A DNA stretch of 7,272 nt, taken from positions 1 through 7,272 of the forward strand of contig JAKAAS010000077.1 of the NCBI GenBank assembly GCA_021802225.1. The letters run 5' to 3'. This DNA is from Bacillota bacterium (GTDB lineage: Bacteria > Bacillota_E > Sulfobacillia > Sulfobacillales > Sulfobacillaceae). Positions 5,218 to 7,272 of the stretch are shown here, piece after piece. Each line of letters starts with the position of its first letter. Position 1 is the stretch's first letter. A program made the translations under genes and the position numbers. Under the pieces are notes generated by a model. The model did no database searches. It saw nothing but the letters and a program-made list of their open reading frames with translations, and had not been told where the DNA came from.

Positions 5218-7038
5218 ATGTCAAAAATTCGTGCGATGGAGAGCCGTTATCCCACCAATGCTCTCAAAAATATCTTTGCCCCCGCCGCCCTCGACTTCGG
5301 ACCGCAACAGATCCGCATTGCGGATCAATGGGCTAAAGTGTATGCCATTCAAGCCTTTCCGCCCGCCGTGGAGGCGGGCTGGCTAACCGCGGCCGCCAAT
5401 TTGCCGGGGGTCACGCTGAGTTTGCACGCCCTGCCGGAAGATCCTCTCACGATTGTGCAAGAGCTCAACCGGCGCATGGGGCAATTGGCCGGGCAACTGG
5501 CTGTTTCCAAAGGGGGGCCCTTGCAGGCGCAGCGGCTGGAACGCCAGATCCAGGATGCTCAGACGCTCCTCCATCAGATTGACGCCGAACAGCAAAGTGT
5601 GTTTCGCGTCGGGGTGTTTTTGGTGGTGACGGCCCCCGATGCCTCCACCGGGGAACGCTTGGCACGGCGGCTCGAAGCATCTCTCGCGGCCCAAGGGATG
5701 CGGGCCCGCCCCCTGGTGTTCTTGCAGGATGAGGGCTTGCGGGCCGCGGGACCCTGGGGCCTCTTTGATGCGTCCCTCCAAGGCCGTGCGCCGCAGACTT
5801 GGCCCGTCTCGACCATCGCGTCCGCGTGGCCCTTCGGGTCCGGCGGCATTAACCATGGCTCGGGCATTGTGCTGGGGCATGAACTGGATCAGCATGCCGT
5901 CGGGGAGCTCGTGCTCCTGGACCGGTGGAATCCTCCGCCGGAGACCGGCATTAACAATAAAAATGTAAACCTCCTCAGCCCTCCGGGCGGGGGAAAGACA
6001 TTCGCAGCGATTGTGATGCTGCTGCGCGAATGGGCCCTGGGGGCGAAAATTTATGTGCTCGACCCGGAAAAGCGGGAGTATCAGCATGTGTGCCACGGAG
6101 TCGGGGGCGACTGGCTGAATGCCGGCGGCGGAATCACGCGCATCAATCCCTTTCAACCCCCGGCAATGAAGACGATGGATGAGCACGCCGGTCTCAGCCC
6201 ACTCGCTGCGCACACCCAGTGGCTCCAAACGTTCCTCCATCTGCTGATGCCCGGCCTCACACCCATGGAGCAGGCGCTGTTAGCGGGGGCGGTGCGCGAA
6301 ACCTACGAGGCCGCCGGCATTCCGATGGCTGTGGACCCGACGACCATTCCGAATGCCGAGTGGCCGCACATCGCCCACTTGTACGCCGTCTGTCAACGCC
6401 ATGCCGAGACGGATGGTCAACCGGAGTGGAAGATATTGGTGGCGCTTCTGCAGGAGGCGGCCGTGGGCACGTTGGCCCCCTTGTGGGCCGGCCCCAGCAC
6501 CGTGCGTTCTGACGCGGCCGCTGATTTCGTGGTCGCCGACCTCATGGACCTTCAAACGGCCCCGCATGCGGTTAAGCGGGCCCAATATTTCAACGTGCTG
6601 GGCTACTTCTGGAACCTCATCCGTCGCGACAAGAGCGAGAGGAAAATCCTCGTCGCTGACGAGGCATGGATGCTCATTGATCCCCAAAATCCGGACACTT
6701 TGCGCTTCCTCAAAGAGGTGGCCAAGGTCATCCGCGGATATAACGGAAGCCTGATGGTGGCCACGCAGAATGTGTTTGATTTTCTCGCTCCGGCCGTGCA
6801 GGCGGATGGCGAGCCGGTCTTAACCAGCGCAGCCATCAATCTGCTGCTGCGGCAAGATCAAAAGAACCTCGACTATCTCATTCACTTGTTCAATTTATCC
6901 GATGCGGAGCAAGACAAGCTCCTCAATGCCCGCCGCGGCGAAGGCCTCCTCATCGCGGGCAACCAGCGGACGTGGATCAAGGTCGAGGGTGCCCCCCATG
7001 AAATGGCGTTTATGCCACCGGACCGCCCCGACAAATAG
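5218..7038 (+). CDS. VirB4-family conjugation ATPase (ATPase-bearing part)
   Basis: This 606-residue T4SS ATPase powers channel/pilus assembly and substrate transport at the membrane. ATG 5218 follows GAGGAGG (5203-5209), which lies inside the end of the preceding gene; the two frames are separated only by TCA, implying coupled translation. Residues about 20-190 form the second N-terminal VirB4 domain, with a coiled helix (80-125) and a strand FRVGVFLVVTA (129-139). The P-loop is SPPGGGKT (254-261, K260), with Ser at the first position where Ala or Gly is usual. LDPEKREY (281-288) follows, then Walker B ILVADEAW (477-484, D481, E482) and ATQN (515-518). The distal RGEGLLIAGNQR (573-584) is a standard VirB4 ending. 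A terminator lies 14 nt after the stop. Confidence 0.93.
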   Translation: MSKIRAMESRYPTNALKNIFAPAALDFGPQQIRIADQWAKVYAIQAFPPAVEAGWLTAAANLPGVTLSLHALPEDPLTIVQELNRRMGQLAGQLAVSKGGPLQAQRLERQIQDAQTLLHQIDAEQQSVFRVGVFLVVTAPDASTGERLARRLEASLAAQGMRARPLVFLQDEGLRAAGPWGLFDASLQGRAPQTWPVSTIASAWPFGSGGINHGSGIVLGHELDQHAVGELVLLDRWNPPPETGINNKNVNLLSPPGGGKTFAAIVMLLREWALGAKIYVLDPEKREYQHVCHGVGGDWLNAGGGITRINPFQPPAMKTMDEHAGLSPLAAHTQWLQTFLHLLMPGLTPMEQALLAGAVRETYEAAGIPMAVDPTTIPNAEWPHIAHLYAVCQRHAETDGQPEWKILVALLQEAAVGTLAPLWAGPSTVRSDAAADFVVADLMDLQTAPHAVKRAQYFNVLGYFWNLIRRDKSERKILVADEAWMLIDPQNPDTLRFLKEVAKVIRGYNGSLMVATQNVFDFLAPAVQADGEPVLTSAAINLLLRQDQKNLDYLIHLFNLSDAEQDKLLNARRGEGLLIAGNQRTWIKVEGAPHEMAFMPPDRPDK

Positions 7039-7052
7039 CGCATCGTCACCGC

Positions 7053-7082
7053 GCCCTCGACCCATCCGGGCCGGGGGCTTTT
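7053..7082 (+). terminator. Rho-independent terminator after the VirB4 gene
   Basis: GCCCTCG (7053-7059) pairs with CGGGGGC (7072-7078), one T-G included. An A/C mismatch and an inner CCC/GGG stem follow, closed by the loop ATCC (7064-7067). TTTT at 7079-7082 follows directly. The hairpin is GC-rich and well placed 14 nt after the stop codon. Confidence 0.75.
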
Positions 7083-7164
7083 CACGTGCGCCATGAGGGT
7101 GGGCGCTAACACACCACACAAGAGGGGCTTTGGTGCAGGTCCCAACCGAAGGGAGAATCACAAC

Positions 7165-7272
7165 ATGAGCCAACAAGATCCCGTAGACCGCCTTGGGCAA
7201 ATGGCTCAGCAAGAAGGGCAGCGGCGCCTCGTGTGGTGGGGCTTAGGGGCGGGTCTGGGATGTCTCGGCCCG
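7165..7272 (+). CDS. Start of a probable membrane protein, truncated by window end
   Basis: ATG 7165 is preceded by GAAGGGAG (7148-7155) at good spacing, and the frame is open for all 36 codons to the window edge. The peptide starts with a hydrophilic, Gln-rich, probably cytoplasmic stretch (MSQQDPVDRLGQMAQQEGQRR). It then turns hydrophobic (LVWWGLGAGLGCLGP), which looks like the beginning of a transmembrane helix. In Gram-positive conjugation modules the gene after virB4 is often a membrane-anchored cell-wall hydrolase (VirB1-like, NlpC/P60 or CHAP), and an N-terminal anchor would fit. That is an expectation from gene order only, because no catalytic part is visible. Confidence 0.6.
   Translation, partial: MSQQDPVDRLGQMAQQEGQRRLVWWGLGAGLGCLGP

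Noticed and set aside
5383..6240. Minus-strand frame of 285 codons opposite VirB4
   Set aside because: It overlaps a strongly supported VirB4 gene, has no recognisable motifs and has a composition typical of antisense frames in GC-rich DNA.
1..7272. CRISPR arrays, tRNA/rRNA genes, IS elements or attachment sites
   Set aside because: No regularly spaced repeats, tRNA-like folds, transposase motifs or flanking duplications were seen on reading both strands.

Overview
The window carries one conjugative-transfer (type IV secretion, T4SS) gene block of the single-membrane (Gram-positive) kind, with all genes on the + strand. It most likely belongs to an integrative conjugative element or a plasmid. 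The components that can be recognised are a VirD4/TraG coupling ATPase (5' end cut off by the window edge), an ArdC-type antirestriction/zincin protein, a VirB2-like two-helix pilin candidate, a VirB6/TrbL-like channel protein, a small zinc-ribbon protein, a PrgI-family (VirB3-like) protein, and the VirB4 ATPase encoded as two adjacent ORFs. The start of another gene runs off the right edge. VirB7, VirB9 and VirB10 homologues, the outer-membrane core of Gram-negative systems, are not seen. The PrgI family and strong AGGAGG-type ribosome binding sites also point to a Gram-positive host. The sequence is GC-rich, so a moderately high-GC member of the Bacillota (Sulfobacillus or Symbiobacterium-like) is my guess. 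No marker gene in the window fixes the taxonomy.

Layout. 1-1032: C-terminal part of the coupling protein. 1033-1164: leader-like gap with several hairpins, ending in a terminator-like hairpin whose T-tract almost touches the ribosome binding site of the next gene. 1205-2095: ArdC-like protein; the true start is probably upstream at a non-standard codon. 2137-2424: pilin candidate, followed by a strong hairpin without a T-tract. 2487-3506: VirB6-like. 3511-3921: zinc-ribbon protein, overlapping by 1 nt (TAATG) the PrgI-family gene at 3921-4250. 4251-4518: gap holding a good intrinsic terminator and a 17-codon mini-ORF with a strong ribosome binding site. 4519-5214 and 5218-7038: N-terminal (TraC-like) and ATPase parts of VirB4, 3 nt apart. 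7053-7082: intrinsic terminator. 7165-7272: first 36 codons of a probable membrane protein.

How it works together (inference from family knowledge). The VirD4-like protein delivers the relaxase-DNA complex. VirB4 supplies energy for assembly and transport. VirB6, PrgI and the pilin candidate form the membrane channel and surface parts. The ArdC-like protein probably protects incoming DNA in the recipient. The relaxase, the cell-wall hydrolase and a VirB8-like protein are expected outside the window.

The most unusual aspects are regulatory and architectural. Three terminator-like hairpins lie inside one co-oriented transfer block without recognisable promoters after them. A structured leader sits ahead of the antirestriction gene, which has no standard start codon at its best ribosome binding site. 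VirB4 is split. A zinc-ribbon protein with no clear counterpart in the classical T4SS is embedded between the VirB6 and PrgI genes.
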